Shown here: piece by piece, positions 7,862 through 15,985 of the stretch | How positions within the stretch are numbered: the first letter of the stretch is position 1 | How the letters are laid out: each line of letters opens with the position of its first letter | From: a virus | Direction: 5' to 3' (one strand) | Length of the DNA: 64,000 nucleotides | IMG/VR virus record: IMGVR_UViG_3300025073_000043 | Span: 1 to 64,000 of that record | The notes under the pieces: model-generated | The model's input: only the letters and a program-made list of their open reading frames with translations | Databases searched by the model: none | What the model was told of the DNA's origin: nothing | Position numbers and translations under genes: made by a program

Positions 7862-8023
7862 CTATTGTGTAGCACGGTGAAACATGCGCCTCAGAATGAG
7901 CGTCGCAGAAAACAACACCTGCTCGACCGGAACCGGGGGAGTTTCAGTACTGGCACACGCGACTGCAAAACTCTGAGCATCCAATTCCGCACCAACAAAC
8001 AAGACCCCCGACAACATCGTCAT
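7862..8023 (-). CDS. Small hypothetical protein coupled to the methyltransferase (53 aa)
   Basis: ATG at 8023 overlaps the methyltransferase TGA as ATGA, which argues for translational coupling. There is no separate strong ribosome-binding site. The protein has a hydrophobic N-terminal half (MLSGVLFVGAEL) and a basic C-terminus. No family is recognised. A longer reading from TTG at 8152 exists but would overlap the conserved end of the methyltransferase. Confidence 0.5.
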   Translation of the reverse strand: MTMLSGVLFVGAELDAQSFAVACASTETPPVPVEQVLFSATLILRRMFHRATQ

Positions 8024-9624
8024 GGCCGGCACGCCATGAACGCACGAATGAACTCCGCAGCGAGCGGCGGCACTATTGCGTTTCCGTACGCGCGCAGTTG
8101 CCCCGTGCGACCGGGCCTGACGGGAGCGATCGGGCTGACCGAGCTTATGCAAAATCGGCCTCCACTACATATACCGCACCCCGCTTTCTCTTCGTCAGAA
8201 ATGGATTCCCATGCTTTTTGAATCTCTGATAGTGTCGTGGGCACATCCCCGCCTTGACTGAGGTAACGCTGCAAAAACGACAAGGCGGCTTCGGTTTTGC
8301 CGTCTCCCGTCGCAAGCGCCCATGCTCTTTCATGTGACACACAAAACACACGGGCGTCAGGTTGTCCGGGGCATTGTTCATTGGGTTGCCGTCCGCGGGA
8401 TGTACGTTCAAATTGCGCGCAGTCCCGCAGTCCCGGCAATTCTTCCCGACGTGCTTTGCTGCCTGTCTCCGGTATGCCTTCGGCGACTCTACCTTGATCC
8501 TCCCCATCTGCCACGACGCCATGCATCTCCTGTCGCAGAACAGCCGCTGGTTGAATACCGAAAGATCCTCCAACCTCAGCCCGAACACCTTCCGCATCAT
8601 ACGCACAGCGCATTGCTTGCAATATTTCTCTGGAGTTTCCTTCTGTTTGCGCCCCATACATCACCCCCGTTTCCCTCTGGCAGGTGCCAATTGAGTCCAT
8701 TGTATGGGCAACCCCATCAGATAGCAGACGAATTCTGGGGCGAGTCGGGCGAGACTTTCCGTCCCGGCAGGAAAGCCATTCGATGTCGGACCAGGGGCCT
8801 GCGCCGCCTGCCGGGGCAACTGGTCGAGTCGTTCCCGCCCCGTCCCGTCCGGGTTGATCCCCGTCGTCGCCATACCCGGTGTGTCCTTCCAGTCTCTGCT
8901 GCTTGGCGTTGTCCAGCCGACCAGTTGCACCTGGTCCTCCAGGTTCCGCACATCTCCCGGCTGTACCCGATTCCCGCCCGCGTCGCCCCGTGCCCGCGGC
9001 GTCTGCCAGCCGACAAACTTCACAGCGTGCTCCAGGCTCGCCGTGTGTTTCTTCCCGTCCTGCGTGCGCCCCGTGGCATCCATCTTGTCCACATCCATCG
9101 TTCGTCCGCCGCTTGGCGTGTTGGGAGTCGGCCACCCAGTACAGCCGCTGCCGGATGTGCGGTGCGCCGACGCTACAAGCTGGAAGTACCGTCGCCCCGC
9201 AGGTGTAACCTTCTCCTTCCAGGTCGTCGAATACAAGATCGAGCCAACCCCCTCCAATTGCTGCTCCAACCTGCTCGCCAAACACAGTGTCAGGCTTGCA
9301 CTCGCGGATGAGACGGTAGAAGTCTGGCCAGAGATGTCGGTCATCACACACTCCTCTCCGATTGCCTGCAACAGAAAACGGCTGACAAGGAGCCGAGCCG
9401 GTCCACACGGGGCGTCCCTCGGGCCAACCAGCGAGATGCAGGGCCAGCGGCCAACCAGCGATCCCGGCAAAGAAGTGGCATTGCGTATACCCGTGCAAAT
9501 CTGCGGGGGAAACCGTCTGTATCGGCCTGTCGTCGATGTCGCCCAACGGTATGTGCCCCGCCACCATGAGGTTCCACAGCCACGCGACGCAGTACGGATC
9601 AATCTCGTTGTAGTACGCGACCAC
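8020..9624 (-). CDS. C5-cytosine DNA methyltransferase (interrupted by a nested HNH gene)
   Basis: The 534-codon frame holds the C5-methyltransferase motifs in order: FFAGIAGW (motif I, 51-58), the catalytic PCQPFS (79-84), GEQV (motif VI, 116-119), RQRLYWVA (motif VIII, 158-165), and GNAIVPPLAAEF (motif X) within 21 residues of the end. The enzyme would methylate cytosine in phage DNA, perhaps to evade host restriction. The middle is odd. Between CRDGKSRPT (about 300) and motif X, roughly 170 codons overlap the HNH gene in another frame and look unlike the family. In addition, the target-recognition region at 9200-8661 is also open in a second frame with methyltransferase-like content. Whether the protein is made as one chain, from a spliced message, or is dead is open. 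Confidence 0.8.
   Translation of the reverse strand: MVAYYNEIDPYCVAWLWNLMVAGHIPLGDIDDRPIQTVSPADLHGYTQCHFFAGIAGWPLALHLAGWPEGRPVWTGSAPCQPFSVAGNRRGVCDDRHLWPDFYRLIRECKPDTVFGEQVGAAIGGGWLDLVFDDLEGEGYTCGATVLPACSVGAPHIRQRLYWVADSQHAKRRTNDGCGQDGCHGAHAGREETHGEPGARCEVCRLADAAGTGRRGRESGTAGRCAEPGGPGATGRLDNAKQQRLEGHTGYGDDGDQPGRDGAGTTRPVAPAGGAGPWSDIEWLSCRDGKSRPTRPRIRLLSDGVAHTMDSIGTCQRETGVMYGAQTEGNSREILQAMRCAYDAEGVRAEVGGSFGIQPAAVLRQEMHGVVADGEDQGRVAEGIPETGSKARREELPGLRDCAQFERTSRGRQPNEQCPGQPDARVFCVSHERAWALATGDGKTEAALSFLQRYLSQGGDVPTTLSEIQKAWESISDEEKAGCGICSGGRFCISSVSPIAPVRPGRTGQLRAYGNAIVPPLAAEFIRAFMACRP
8145..8657 (-). CDS. HNH endonuclease nested in the methyltransferase gene
   Basis: The 170-residue protein carries several zinc-binding pairs (C13/C16, C41/C45, C74/C77, C104/C107, C126/C129). 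Its HNH core runs NLNVHPADGNP (H86), NNAPDNL and CFVCH (H108). Its C-terminal segment has the CPRHYQRFKKHGNP pattern common in phage homing endonucleases. It should cut DNA at a specific site and promote its own spread. It lies wholly inside the methyltransferase gene in a different frame, between the target-recognition region and motif X. Its ATG at 8657 follows GGGGGTGAT. It could be intron-encoded or a simple in-frame insertion. Confidence 0.85.
   Translation of the reverse strand: MGRKQKETPEKYCKQCAVRMMRKVFGLRLEDLSVFNQRLFCDRRCMASWQMGRIKVESPKAYRRQAAKHVGKNCRDCGTARNLNVHPADGNPMNNAPDNLTPVCFVCHMKEHGRLRRETAKPKPPCRFCSVTSVKAGMCPRHYQRFKKHGNPFLTKRKRGAVYVVEADFA
8168..8176 (-). promoter_or_regulatory. 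Promoter-like motif CGGTATATG at the end of the HNH gene
   Basis: The minus-strand sequence GGTATATGTAGTG plus GGAGG closely matches the site at 6267 together with its ribosome-binding region. Here it falls inside coding sequence shortly before the conserved methyltransferase end. It may be a remnant brought in with the HNH gene, or chance. Confidence 0.25.
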
Positions 9625-9627
9625 ACT

Positions 9628-10038
9628 TCACCGATCGACCGAGTACAATAGCACAGCACAATCGACACATATGCCGGGAGCAAACGTCACCATACCGGAA
9701 ACAACAACGTCCGGTATGACCGGACCGACGGACGCTACCGCAACATCTGAATCAACACCGGCTATCGCGCGTCTGAAACGGATCACACACCCCCACAACC
9801 CGCCACCGATATGCGTCAGCCGCTCCCTGCAAACCGGGAACGGAGCCGGAAACCCCCCAGCGAGCACCAGCGCCTCCTCGGCAACACGCGCATCATTCGC
9901 GGCGCCGAGGCTGTCCGCCAGTATCTGAGTTGCCGTAGCGACAGATAGACGGGGAGACAAGCGCACGCCCTGCAAGAGGAGAGAAAGCGCAATATCCAAT
10001 TCCGGGAACACAGGCCCGCGCCGAGACCAATCGCTCAT
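9628..10038 (-). CDS. Hypothetical protein (136 aa)
   Basis: The protein begins with a short helix-rich part and ends in a hydrophobic beta-like part (VASVGPVIPDVVVSGMVTF). There is no clear signal peptide. Its ATG overlaps the TGA of the upstream gene (ATGA). It ends four bases before the methyltransferase start. Function is unknown. Confidence 0.65.
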   Translation of the reverse strand: MSDWSRRGPVFPELDIALSLLLQGVRLSPRLSVATATQILADSLGAANDARVAEEALVLAGGFPAPFPVCRERLTHIGGGLWGCVIRFRRAIAGVDSDVAVASVGPVIPDVVVSGMVTFAPGICVDCAVLLYSVDR

Positions 10039-10460
10039 ACCCGCACCTTCGAGTAGACGATCACCTGCTCGTAGTCGAACACACCGATCTCACGCGGGCG
10101 TACCCGTCCGTCCAGATGCCGCACCTGAAACACGATCTCAGGCGCCGCTGTATCGGGCAACCGCTTGATCACCCGGCAAAGTCCACCAGGCCACGACCCC
10201 ATCGGTACGGTTTCTACCAGCACACCAATCAGTCGGTGCCTGTAATGGCAGTCGGCGGATCGCGCATCCCAGACCTCGCCGCCAGGAAACCGGAGCTTAT
10301 GCCTGACACAGAAACGGATGGCGTTACGCTGCGTACTACGCCTATAATAGAAGTTCGGTATCTGTGTTGCGCTGTCTATCTTCCAAGAAAGACAGTACGT
10401 CCCCGCTTCAAGCAGAACACAATGAAACCCGGATGCCGTCTTAGATGTGCGCACTGCCAC
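10035..10460 (-). CDS. Hypothetical protein (141 aa)
   Basis: The start is GTG at 10460, with AGGGGGG four bases upstream. The protein is basic and rich in Arg, His and Tyr, with scattered Cys (C14, C23, C52, C71 by eye) that do not make a clear zinc site. It is coupled to the downstream gene by ATGA. Function is unknown. Confidence 0.65.
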   Translation of the reverse strand: MAVRTSKTASGFHCVLLEAGTYCLSWKIDSATQIPNFYYRRSTQRNAIRFCVRHKLRFPGGEVWDARSADCHYRHRLIGVLVETVPMGSWPGGLCRVIKRLPDTAAPEIVFQVRHLDGRVRPREIGVFDYEQVIVYSKVRV

Positions 10461-10468
10461 TTGCCCCC

Positions 10469-10741
10469 CTACATGCCTAAGCCGCGATAGAAAGCATCGC
10501 GCTCCGGCTTTGCTGCAATAGCAGCGGCCTCTGTTTCAAACACATCATCAACCGAGAATGTTGTCGTCTCGCCGGAAAACGGAGAACGCCGTACCAGGGG
10601 GAACCAGACCTTGCAGACCAGCGTCGCGTCAGGTGACACCGACGACGGCCACGGCGCTACGACCAGCATCGCGGGCACAATCACCCCGGCAAACAGCGTA
10701 GTATCGGATACATACACGAAAACTGTAGCACCATCGTTCAT
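10469..10741 (-). CDS. Hypothetical protein (90 aa)
   Basis: ATG at 10741 forms an ATGA overlap with the upstream stop, so this start is preferred over a longer frame. The protein is beta-rich with a hydrophobic N-terminal half (VFVYVSDTTLFAGVIVPAML) and an acidic helix at the end. Function is unknown. Confidence 0.6.
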   Translation of the reverse strand: MNDGATVFVYVSDTTLFAGVIVPAMLVVAPWPSSVSPDATLVCKVWFPLVRRSPFSGETTTFSVDDVFETEAAAIAAKPERDAFYRGLGM

Positions 10742-11091
10742 CTGATCCTCCGCGACATCCGGTACAACACGCTGTTCGACGTCATTACCGGAGTCAATAG
10801 ACCGCGACACTTCTTCGGCCGGTGCACCGGCTCCGGCACAGGATCAGGCACCGACAATACCACGTTAAACCCGACAAACGATTCACTATCGCTGGCGTAT
10901 GCGCGGTCAACAGAAACCAAGGCGCTGCCCGCCCACTTGGCAACAACGAAATCACCAACAAGAGCGAACAGTAAACTGTCGTCACCCCGCGCACAGGCGC
11001 GACGAAACGGCAGCGGCAGACCACTCGCATGCGCGTTCCACGTCAGACGTGAAACGAAGACCTGCTGCTCGTGTCTGCCCTGCACATTCAT
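10738..11091 (-). CDS. Hypothetical protein (117 aa)
   Basis: The protein shows strands such as LLFALVGDFVVAKW and a basic C-terminus rich in Arg. Its ATG overlaps the primase TGA (ATGA), so it is translated with the primase. No domain is recognised. Confidence 0.6.
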   Translation of the reverse strand: MNVQGRHEQQVFVSRLTWNAHASGLPLPFRRACARGDDSLLFALVGDFVVAKWAGSALVSVDRAYASDSESFVGFNVVLSVPDPVPEPVHRPKKCRGLLTPVMTSNSVLYRMSRRIR

Positions 11092-12119
11092 TGTAACGAC
11101 CTCAGTTGCGCCTGTACCTGATCAAGCGTGAACGCCCGCTTAGTAACCGGTTGACACCGCCGAGAAATCAGTCCGATCGACTGCACCATGAAACTCATGT
11201 GCACCAACGGATCATACGGCCGACGAGCGCAGAACAAGTGCGCCAGTTGGTACGGAGGCACAGACGCCGGATCATCATCGTGACCCGGAAACTCCAACAC
11301 CGACGTTTCAACGCCGCTGGAACGGAGCATCGCGGCAATAGCGTATGCCTTACCAACGGCATCGCCATCCAGAGCAACGCAGACCTCACGGAACCCAGCG
11401 GCAGCGATCAGAGCCAATTGCCGATCAGTCACGTGCTTCCCGTAACCAGCGATTATTCGGTCCCCCAGCGCCTGGGACGCTATGACCGCAGAGATTGGTC
11501 CCTCAACCAACACCGCAATATCCCGCCGCAACACACGCCGCAGTTGGTAGACCTGGTCCCGCCTGGACACGGGTGCGTTCCGATACTTGTTCCGGTGCCC
11601 GACGAAAGTCCGCCCGACCCAATACAGCGGAATACCGTGTTCATCCTCATCAACGAAGACTACGCGTCCACGGAGGTCGTATGCCTCATTTCGCGCACCC
11701 TCGAATATCCTGTACCGCCGAATTGACCAGTCGGAGATCCCACGGTCACGCAGATAGTTGTACCCGGCGGTCGTAAGCGGTTGCAGCGGCGGAACGGGCA
11801 GCACCTTGGCTTCTTCCGCCTTCTCTTCTTCCTCTTCCAGCAGGCTGACCATGTCGTCCAAGCACCGGCACTCAGGGTGCGTGTACAGATACGCCAGCCC
11901 GAGCCGACGATACAGCCCTTCAATCGACCCCCCCTCTTCGCACCGATGACAGAACCAGCGGCCCTTCTTCGGATTGAGGTAGAGTGGCATTTTATGCGTA
12001 TGACTGTTCAGTACAGAGTTACAGAACGGACAAGCGAACCGGACCTCGCTGCCCGACGCCGAGTGAATCGGATCGCCAAGCACACGAACAAGAACCGGAT
12101 CAGTCCCGACCACTGGCAC
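11088..12119 (-). CDS. DNA primase (zinc ribbon plus TOPRIM)
   Basis: The 343-residue protein has a DnaG-type zinc ribbon (CPFC 30-33, CHRC 57-60), an acidic linker, and a TOPRIM domain with VLVEGPISAV (E206) and ALDGDAVGKA (D251, D253) at the metal site. It should make RNA primers for lagging-strand synthesis with the DnaB-like helicase encoded at 13108-14466. The start is GTG at 12119, overlapping the upstream stop as TAGTG. It is shorter than bacterial DnaG because it lacks the helicase-binding C-terminal domain. Confidence 0.9.
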   Translation of the reverse strand: MPVVGTDPVLVRVLGDPIHSASGSEVRFACPFCNSVLNSHTHKMPLYLNPKKGRWFCHRCEEGGSIEGLYRRLGLAYLYTHPECRCLDDMVSLLEEEEEKAEEAKVLPVPPLQPLTTAGYNYLRDRGISDWSIRRYRIFEGARNEAYDLRGRVVFVDEDEHGIPLYWVGRTFVGHRNKYRNAPVSRRDQVYQLRRVLRRDIAVLVEGPISAVIASQALGDRIIAGYGKHVTDRQLALIAAAGFREVCVALDGDAVGKAYAIAAMLRSSGVETSVLEFPGHDDDPASVPPYQLAHLFCARRPYDPLVHMSFMVQSIGLISRRCQPVTKRAFTLDQVQAQLRSLQ

Positions 12120-12406
12120 TATCTCCCGGCAGGTTTTTCAGCAGCCCCCTTGAGGCCGTCAGCGATGTAGCCGGACGCAAAATCGGGCACAGGCATCACC
12201 AGTGCTGTACCGACCACTTCCAGCCGTGCCACGTCATACCAACGGCTGTCTTCCACCTTCCCCGACTTCTCTGCCTGCGGTGCCACAACGGCCTGAATAC
12301 AGCCGTACAGGTCGAACGACACACAGGTAACAACGCCCTTGAACCCCGTCACCTTGTCTTGAACCCGCCGCCCCAACAGCCGCCGGACATGCTCCTCAAT
12401 TTTCAT
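12119..12406 (-). CDS. Small conserved phage protein (95 aa)
   Basis: ATG at 12406 has GGGGG nine bases upstream. The core KVTGFKGVVTCVSFDLYGC, followed later by SRWYDVARLEVVG, reads like a compact beta barrel. I recall very similar small proteins in many phages, all without known function. It overlaps the upstream gene by 11 bases and is coupled to the primase. Confidence 0.7.
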   Translation of the reverse strand: MKIEEHVRRLLGRRVQDKVTGFKGVVTCVSFDLYGCIQAVVAPQAEKSGKVEDSRWYDVARLEVVGTALVMPVPDFASGYIADGLKGAAEKPAGR

Positions 12407-12662
12407 CTGAGACCCCCATTGTATAGTTAATCGCAGCATCCACGACTCTCTTGCACTGGTACTTGGAACGAATGTTCGCGCGAAAGAATCGCCAGACTGA
12501 AGAGGCCGAGCGCCAGCCCTCGACCACAGCGGCGCGAATCGTCAGCGGCCCCACATCCAGTACGACGTCGATGTCAGCGTTGGCCGGAAGGTCCGACAAC
12601 GCCGCCTCACACACCATCCCGCTGTAGCAGACCACATCATACATCACCTCTGACTTCTCCAT
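12396..12662 (-). CDS. Hypothetical protein (88 aa)
   Basis: ATG at 12662 is preceded by a strong AGGGAGGTAAGG site. The protein has a beta-rich N-terminal half (DIDVVLDVGPLTIRAAVV) and a basic helix near the end (WRFFRANIRSKYQCKR). Function is unknown. Confidence 0.6.
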   Translation of the reverse strand: MEKSEVMYDVVCYSGMVCEAALSDLPANADIDVVLDVGPLTIRAAVVEGWRSASSVWRFFRANIRSKYQCKRVVDAAINYTMGVSDEN

Positions 12663-12666
12663 GACC

Positions 12667-13077
12667 TTACCTCCCTGGGATCTTGATCTTGCCGCCGGCA
12701 AGCCGCACGAAGTTTTCCGCAGCTACGCGGACTGCCAGCGACAGGCTCCCGTACAGGTACAGGCTGTCGTTCAAGTACTCCTTCGGAACACGGGCATCGA
12801 CCACAACAGCAACCGCGTCATCGGGGTCAGTCCCCGTCCAGACCAGGATCTCGACGTCCGTCATTCGGAGCTTGGAAGCGATATGCTCTAGGTTCTCGGC
12901 CCACATGTTCCCACAACGGACATCACCGTCAGCGAAAGTGAAATAGTTGCCCCACGCAATCGGGCGCTCCCCCGAAACACCGACGGTGGAAACTTCACCG
13001 GCGACAGGGCGTACGCGCTTCCGTTCGACAAAACACGGGGGAACCGTGATTCCCGCCGCCTTCAAGATCTCATCCAT
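12667..13077 (-). CDS. Hypothetical protein (136 aa)
   Basis: ATG at 13077 lies behind GGGGGTG and a near-consensus extended -10 element, so this start is better than an upstream GTG. The protein mixes strands and helices; its C-terminus is basic (AGGKIKIPGR). No domain is recognised. It follows the DnaB-like helicase gene. Confidence 0.65.
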   Translation of the reverse strand: MDEILKAAGITVPPCFVERKRVRPVAGEVSTVGVSGERPIAWGNYFTFADGDVRCGNMWAENLEHIASKLRMTDVEILVWTGTDPDDAVAVVVDARVPKEYLNDSLYLYGSLSLAVRVAAENFVRLAGGKIKIPGR

Positions 13078-13094
13078 AGCACACCCCCACACAC

Positions 13095-13103
13095 ATTATA
13101 CCA
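13095..13103 (-). promoter_or_regulatory. Extended -10 promoter TGGTATAAT
   Basis: The minus-strand sequence CCGTGGTATAATGTGTG contains a perfect TATAAT with the TG extension, in the 30-base gap between the helicase stop and the next gene. No good -35 is visible, as expected for extended -10 promoters. It is the clearest member of the motif set. Confidence 0.6.
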
Positions 13104-13107
13104 CGGA

Positions 13108-14466
13108 CTACGACACCGAGGCAGGGAGCGCCTGTACCGGCAACACTCCCGCAGGCGGAACAATGTACTCAGTCATGTACATGCGGAAGTAATCAACATA
13201 CATCGGGATCAGTTTGAACTTCCGTCCGCGGCGCACCTTATCAACCCACAAGCGCCCCATGCACTTGTCGTACTCCTCGCGCGTCTGATTGATCGATACG
13301 ACCCCATCAGCGATCTGGACTTTCTTGATCGACTCACCGATGCGGTCCATGCGCAACTCTTCATCGCCCTTTGAAGGACGCCAGCGCTGAACCTGCGACC
13401 CCGTCCACACCAGGCAATCAAAGTCTCGGGCAAGCTGCTGCAACTGAGAATAGACGCTCTTCCCCGCCTGATAGGAATTCTCGTTGTTCATCTCCGCCAA
13501 CTCGTCGGCGTAGTCCACCACGACCAGCGCCGGCGCTACGCCATCAACGGCCCGCAGTTTAGCCAAGTGCGCCCGCAGCGTTTCGACTGTGGGCCGACCC
13601 GACGGGTAGTATTTAACCCGCAAGTAGAAGGGATTGAGGCCCCACGCTCCGTCGGCGAAGAATGCCCCGAGCGGGCCGTTCGGCTTCACGATCTCAAACG
13701 TCGGAATCCCCGTGAAACGGGAACCGAAGCGGAGCAACACATCCGACTCCTCTAAATCTCCGATCGTGTAGTACACCACCGGAAACCCCTGCTTTATCGC
13801 CGCCGCTGCCATGTTCAGCATCCAGACGGACTTCCCCCCGCCAGACAGTCCAAGAACGACCCACACCTCACCGCGGCAAGGTCCACCAAACGCGCAATGG
13901 TCAAGCGACGGAATGGCGGTCGTTCTTGGCCGACGGCGCTGGTTCTCCGACCGGATGATCTGCGCCAGCGCCGGAAGCTGCTGATGCACGTTTGTCCCGA
14001 TTCGCGTCACATCAAACCCGGCGAGTGTCGCCTCAGTCATTATCTTGCGGCAGTCCTCCTCGTCGCCGTTATTCCGCAAGATATCGATGCACTTGTAGAT
14101 CCCGTCCTTCATCGCCTGCCGTCGGCCGAACTTCACGACAGCTTCCTTCACATACTCCGAATCGCGGACCTCGGACTGATACATCGCCCGAATGGACTGC
14201 ATCAGTGCTTCCGTCTGCTCCGGGGCGTAGGCAGCGATCTGTGCGTACTGACGTACCTCTGTCAGCAACGTGGTCTGGTCCGGCATACTCCGCCGCTCGT
14301 CGTAATACTTCAGGAGCAGCATCGCAGCTACGGACAGGTCCGTCGTCTCGAAATATCCGGGTGAAAGTACGTCCCGAAATGACGGCACGAACATCGGGTC
14401 ACGGAGCATCACCGTGACGATGCGCGCCTGAAAGCCTATGTCAAAAGTATAGCGGGGAGTTTCCAC
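13108..14466 (-). CDS. Replicative DNA helicase, DnaB-like
   Basis: The 452-residue protein has an N-terminal helical domain (1-160) and a RecA-fold domain with Walker A GLSGGGKS (206-213) and Walker B ALVVVDYADE (313-322). A WTGSQVQ segment follows at the expected sensor position. It should form a hexamer that unwinds the fork ahead of the polymerase and works with the primase. Its start lies within the 3' end of the upstream helicase gene (31-base overlap). Confidence 0.9.
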   Translation of the reverse strand: METPRYTFDIGFQARIVTVMLRDPMFVPSFRDVLSPGYFETTDLSVAAMLLLKYYDERRSMPDQTTLLTEVRQYAQIAAYAPEQTEALMQSIRAMYQSEVRDSEYVKEAVVKFGRRQAMKDGIYKCIDILRNNGDEEDCRKIMTEATLAGFDVTRIGTNVHQQLPALAQIIRSENQRRRPRTTAIPSLDHCAFGGPCRGEVWVVLGLSGGGKSVWMLNMAAAAIKQGFPVVYYTIGDLEESDVLLRFGSRFTGIPTFEIVKPNGPLGAFFADGAWGLNPFYLRVKYYPSGRPTVETLRAHLAKLRAVDGVAPALVVVDYADELAEMNNENSYQAGKSVYSQLQQLARDFDCLVWTGSQVQRWRPSKGDEELRMDRIGESIKKVQIADGVVSINQTREEYDKCMGRLWVDKVRRGRKFKLIPMYVDYFRMYMTEYIVPPAGVLPVQALPASVS

Positions 14467-15884
14467 GGATCAGGTTCCTTTATCCAGTCCATCACGGAAC
14501 AAACGCGGATACGTTCCCGCCGATAAAGCTTCAAACGCCGCCGCGAATGGCGCTCGGTCGTCGGGTGCATCGCATCCCAGAAATCGAAGACGAGCAACGT
14601 ATCTCCGACACCACGACTTCGCATCCCGCGGCCCATACGCTGATAGACCCGCCGCGGTTTCTTCCCCCCGCCGCACAGCATCACACCACCGAAATCGGGA
14701 ATATCAACTCCCTCGTCCAGAGCGGGCGACGCGATTACCACCACCTGATCACGCGACTGCACGTACTCACGCAACCGCTGCAAGTCCCACTCCTCCGGCT
14801 TCTCGCCGGGCTTGGTATAGACCTCGCGGTTCCCCGTCACAAAGATCGTGCCAGGGACATACCGCGAGATCAACTCCAGCAAAGGCAGCCCGTGAGCCTC
14901 CACATGCCCGACGAAGATCAGCAACTTGATCCCGCGGTCAACACACGTCCGGGCGATGTCGGCGGCAATGCCGTTGCGGACCCGGTTGCGCGTAATACAC
15001 GCTGAGTAAAGCCCGTCCCACGACCGATCTTCGGGAATCGGCTCAGACGACGACAGGACACCCGACATGATCACGAACGGCGTCGGCAAAATGCCGCGCT
15101 CGACCAGCACATGCAGCGGCACGTAAAGCAGTGGCATCCCAATCAGGCCGATCAAAGCGAGATCGCGGGGAGCATACTCGTCAAGGTCTTCAAACAGCGT
15201 AGCAGACAGACCGAACCTGTAGGAAGCACCACACCTCTCCAACACCGCCACGTAACTCGACGCTGGAGAATGGTGAACCTCGTCGGCGATTACAACATCG
15301 CATGACTGCAGCAACGACAGTATACTGTCGTCCTGATGCCGCAGCCCGTTGTTCAGCGTCTGAATCGTAGCGCACGTGACCGCATGCCCGAACTCCCTTG
15401 TGTCCCCCATCACCAGCCCGACATCGTCAATCCCGTACTTCCTGTACCTAGCAGCAGCCTGCTCCGTAATGAACAGTGACCCGGAGCAGAACAAAATCTG
15501 TTTACCGTACCCGAGCAGGATCTTCGACGCAGCGACAGCAGACTCCGTCTTGCCGGAGCCAGTAGGCAGTTCAATCAGCCCACGCCCGCCAGACAGCAGC
15601 TTCTGCACAGCGAGACGCTGATAGTCTCGCAGTTCAACGCCGGGGAGCAAGCCGGTCAACCAGGCGTCAGAAACCTCAATCGGAACCGCCGTCGATTCTT
15701 CTACGACCACGACATCGGGCATCAGCTTGCGCACAAGTGGGACCAGCCCAGAATACATCTCACCGTCGGGCGATATGAACGCAAAGTCGGGTTCGTTTTC
15801 CAGCTTCAGCTTCACCGCCAGGTCTTGAATCTCCCAGTAGTCGGCATCGACAATTGTCTTGACCGGACCAACTTGGAGCTTCAC
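14436..15884 (-). CDS. SF2 DNA helicase, UvsW-like
   Basis: I choose GTG at 15884, giving 482 residues. It has GGGGGTGGGC upstream, and a promoter-like site overlaps the alternative ATG codons at 15902 and 15899. Helicase motifs are clear: LPTGSGKT (motif I, about 106-113), ADEVHH (motif II), SAT (motif III) and QRMGRGMRSRG (motif VI). The N-terminal 80 residues resemble the DNA-binding domain of T4 UvsW, which remodels branched DNA and clears R-loops. It probably works in recombination-dependent replication. Confidence 0.85.
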   Translation of the reverse strand: MKLQVGPVKTIVDADYWEIQDLAVKLKLENEPDFAFISPDGEMYSGLVPLVRKLMPDVVVVEESTAVPIEVSDAWLTGLLPGVELRDYQRLAVQKLLSGGRGLIELPTGSGKTESAVAASKILLGYGKQILFCSGSLFITEQAAARYRKYGIDDVGLVMGDTREFGHAVTCATIQTLNNGLRHQDDSILSLLQSCDVVIADEVHHSPASSYVAVLERCGASYRFGLSATLFEDLDEYAPRDLALIGLIGMPLLYVPLHVLVERGILPTPFVIMSGVLSSSEPIPEDRSWDGLYSACITRNRVRNGIAADIARTCVDRGIKLLIFVGHVEAHGLPLLELISRYVPGTIFVTGNREVYTKPGEKPEEWDLQRLREYVQSRDQVVVIASPALDEGVDIPDFGGVMLCGGGKKPRRVYQRMGRGMRSRGVGDTLLVFDFWDAMHPTTERHSRRRLKLYRRERIRVCSVMDWIKEPDPWKLPAILLT

Positions 15885-15903
15885 CGCCCACCCCCACATC
15901 ATG

Positions 15904-15912
15904 CCTATACCA
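15904..15912 (-). promoter_or_regulatory. Extended -10 promoter-like site TGGTATAGG
   Basis: The minus-strand sequence TTTCGTGGTATAGGCATG lies about 20 bases before the GTG start of the UvsW-like helicase. The site shares its flanks (CGTGGTATA, then GTGGGGGTG) with the one at 13095. An 18-bp palindrome is centred about 60 bases upstream. Confidence 0.45.
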
Positions 15913-15962
15913 CGAAACACAACTCCGCTTCGCCGTGACAGCTTAGCGGTGCAAACGCAACG

Positions 15963-15980
15963 GTATGTCCGCGGACATAC
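15963..15980. promoter_or_regulatory. Perfect 18-bp palindrome, candidate operator
   Basis: GTATGTCCGCGGACATAC is a perfect palindrome in the 100-base gap between the P-loop gene and the UvsW-like helicase gene. It has no loop and no T-run, so it does not look like a terminator. Its place just upstream of a promoter-like site suggests a binding site for a dimeric regulator. Confidence 0.45.
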
Positions 15981-15985
15981 GTGTA

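Noticed and set aside
7862-8152. TTG-started 96-residue protein after the HNH gene
   Set aside because: It would overlap the conserved methyltransferase motif X, which is better supported. The shorter ATG start with an ATGA overlap is preferred.
8661-9683. 340-codon minus-strand frame as an independent gene
   Set aside because: Its front part is a shadow of methyltransferase motifs I to VI in the main frame. Only its last 180 codons are family-like, so it is reported as a dual-frame finding rather than as a gene.
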